A stretch of DNA of 14,752 bases from Candidatus Dadabacteria bacterium (lineage in GTDB: Bacteria > Desulfobacterota_D > UBA1144 > Nemesobacterales > UBA2774). The translations under genes were made by a program, and so were the position numbers. The stretch is taken from assembly GCA_004356555.1 (NCBI GenBank), contig SMWY01000047.1, positions 1 to 14,752 of the forward strand, read 5' to 3'. The notes beneath the pieces were generated by a model that had not been told where the DNA came from, searched no databases, and worked only from the letters and a program-made list of their open reading frames with translations. Positions 14,498 through 14,752 of this stretch are shown here, in pieces (the first letter of the stretch is position 1; each line of letters starts with the position of its first letter).

Positions 14498-14752
14498 TAT
14501 TGAGTTCCTCCTTCCTCTTCTGTAGTGTCAGTGGCAGGCGCTTCGACGCTATCCGCTGTTTGAGTTTCAGGTTCTGTCTCCGCCTTATCCTGTGAGGTCT
14601 CCTCTTTATTTGGAGCCTCTTCTGTAGTGTCAGTGGCAGGCGCTTCGACGCTATCCGCTGTTTGAGTTTCAGGTTCTGTCTCCGCCTTATCCTGTGAGGT
14701 CTCCTCTTTATTTGGAGCCTCTTCTGTAGTGTCAGTGGCAGGCGCTTCGACG
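14497..14752 (-). CDS. C-terminal tail of probable 30S ribosomal protein S6 (partial)
   Basis: Only the last 84 codons plus stop are in the window; the gene continues past the right edge. The frame was read directly: it ends TDTTEEEGGTQ then TAA at 14499-14497. Everything visible is low-complexity Glu/Thr/Ala/Pro-rich sequence made of a repeated 34-residue unit, so no S6 domain can be seen. The assignment rests on gene order, since rpsF stands directly before rpsR and rplI in most bacteria. The alternative neighbour, ssb, is unlikely because single-stranded DNA-binding proteins end in an acidic tip with Pro-Phe, and this one ends GGTQ. E. coli S6 also has an acidic tail, lengthened after translation by RimK; here a much longer one is encoded. 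Confidence 0.7.
   Translation of the reverse strand, partial: VEAPATDTTEEAPNKEETSQDKAETEPETQTADSVEAPATDTTEEAPNKEETSQDKAETEPETQTADSVEAPATDTTEEEGGTQ
14514..14752 (-). repeat. 102-bp perfect tandem repeat in coding sequence
   Basis: The unit at 14521-14622 is repeated without any base change at 14623-14724, and the first 28 bases of a third copy reach the window end; seven bases left of the first unit also match. The period of 102 bp equals 34 codons, so changes in copy number keep the frame. On the minus strand each unit reads EEAPNKEETSQDKAETEPET followed by QTADSVEAPATDTT. Perfect identity implies recent duplication or ongoing homogenisation. The total copy number cannot be known from this window. 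Confidence 0.97.

Noticed and set aside
14514..14752. CRISPR-like or non-coding repeat array at the right edge
   Set aside because: The units are directly adjacent with no spacers, are 102 bp long, and are an open frame ending just before rpsR.
14497..14752. Single-stranded DNA-binding protein (ssb) as the gene upstream of rpsR
   Set aside because: ssb can stand between rpsF and rpsR, but its acidic tail ends in a conserved Pro-Phe tip; this protein ends GGTQ.

Overview
This AT-rich window reads as ordinary chromosome of a Gram-negative-type bacterium. Evidence for that is the number of exported and envelope proteins (an OmpA-type peptidoglycan-binding domain, a periplasmic HtrA protease, an SmpA/BamE-like protein) and a standard bacterial ribosomal cluster. 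The mix of a COG3146 N-acyltransferase, ClpS-ClpA, a prokaryotic Thi4 thiazole synthase and an archaemetzincin-like protein suggests a deltaproteobacterial or candidate-phylum lineage (Dadabacteria would fit). That placement is inference from gene content, not a search. I see no mobile element, phage gene, tRNA or CRISPR array.

Layout: (1) 1-716, leader plus an exported thioredoxin-fold protein with a CxxS active site. (2) 727-5497, minus strand, a likely operon read from the right: COG3146 FemAB/GNAT-like acyltransferase, clpS, clpA (ATGA overlap), an exported SmpA/BamE-like protein, and a double TFIIB-type zinc-ribbon protein. (3) 5722-8692, plus strand: an OmpA-domain protein with a C-terminal membrane anchor, a glyoxalase-fold protein, and an FAD monooxygenase. 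(4) 8905-11625, plus strand: HtrA/DegP-type protease, an overlapping RidA-family protein, and a protein that looks like an archaemetzincin without its catalytic histidines. (5) 11687-12502, minus strand: thi4 with its own promoter and terminator. (6) 12704-13537, plus strand: an exported DUF4412-like protein. (7) 13590-14752, minus strand: the ribosomal cluster (probable rpsF)-rpsR-rplI, running off the right edge.

Main themes: N-degron proteolysis (ClpS recognises, ClpA unfolds; ClpP is not in the window), with an acyltransferase of a fold related to aminoacyl-tRNA-protein transferases six bases upstream of clpS. Envelope quality control is represented by HtrA. Genetically encoded acidic tails occur on two ribosomal proteins of one operon, one of them built of perfect 102-bp (34-residue) tandem repeats. 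The best leads are the acyltransferase-clpS-clpA linkage, the HExxH-less archaemetzincin-like protein and the repeat tail. I did not find a clear new multi-gene defence or mobile system.
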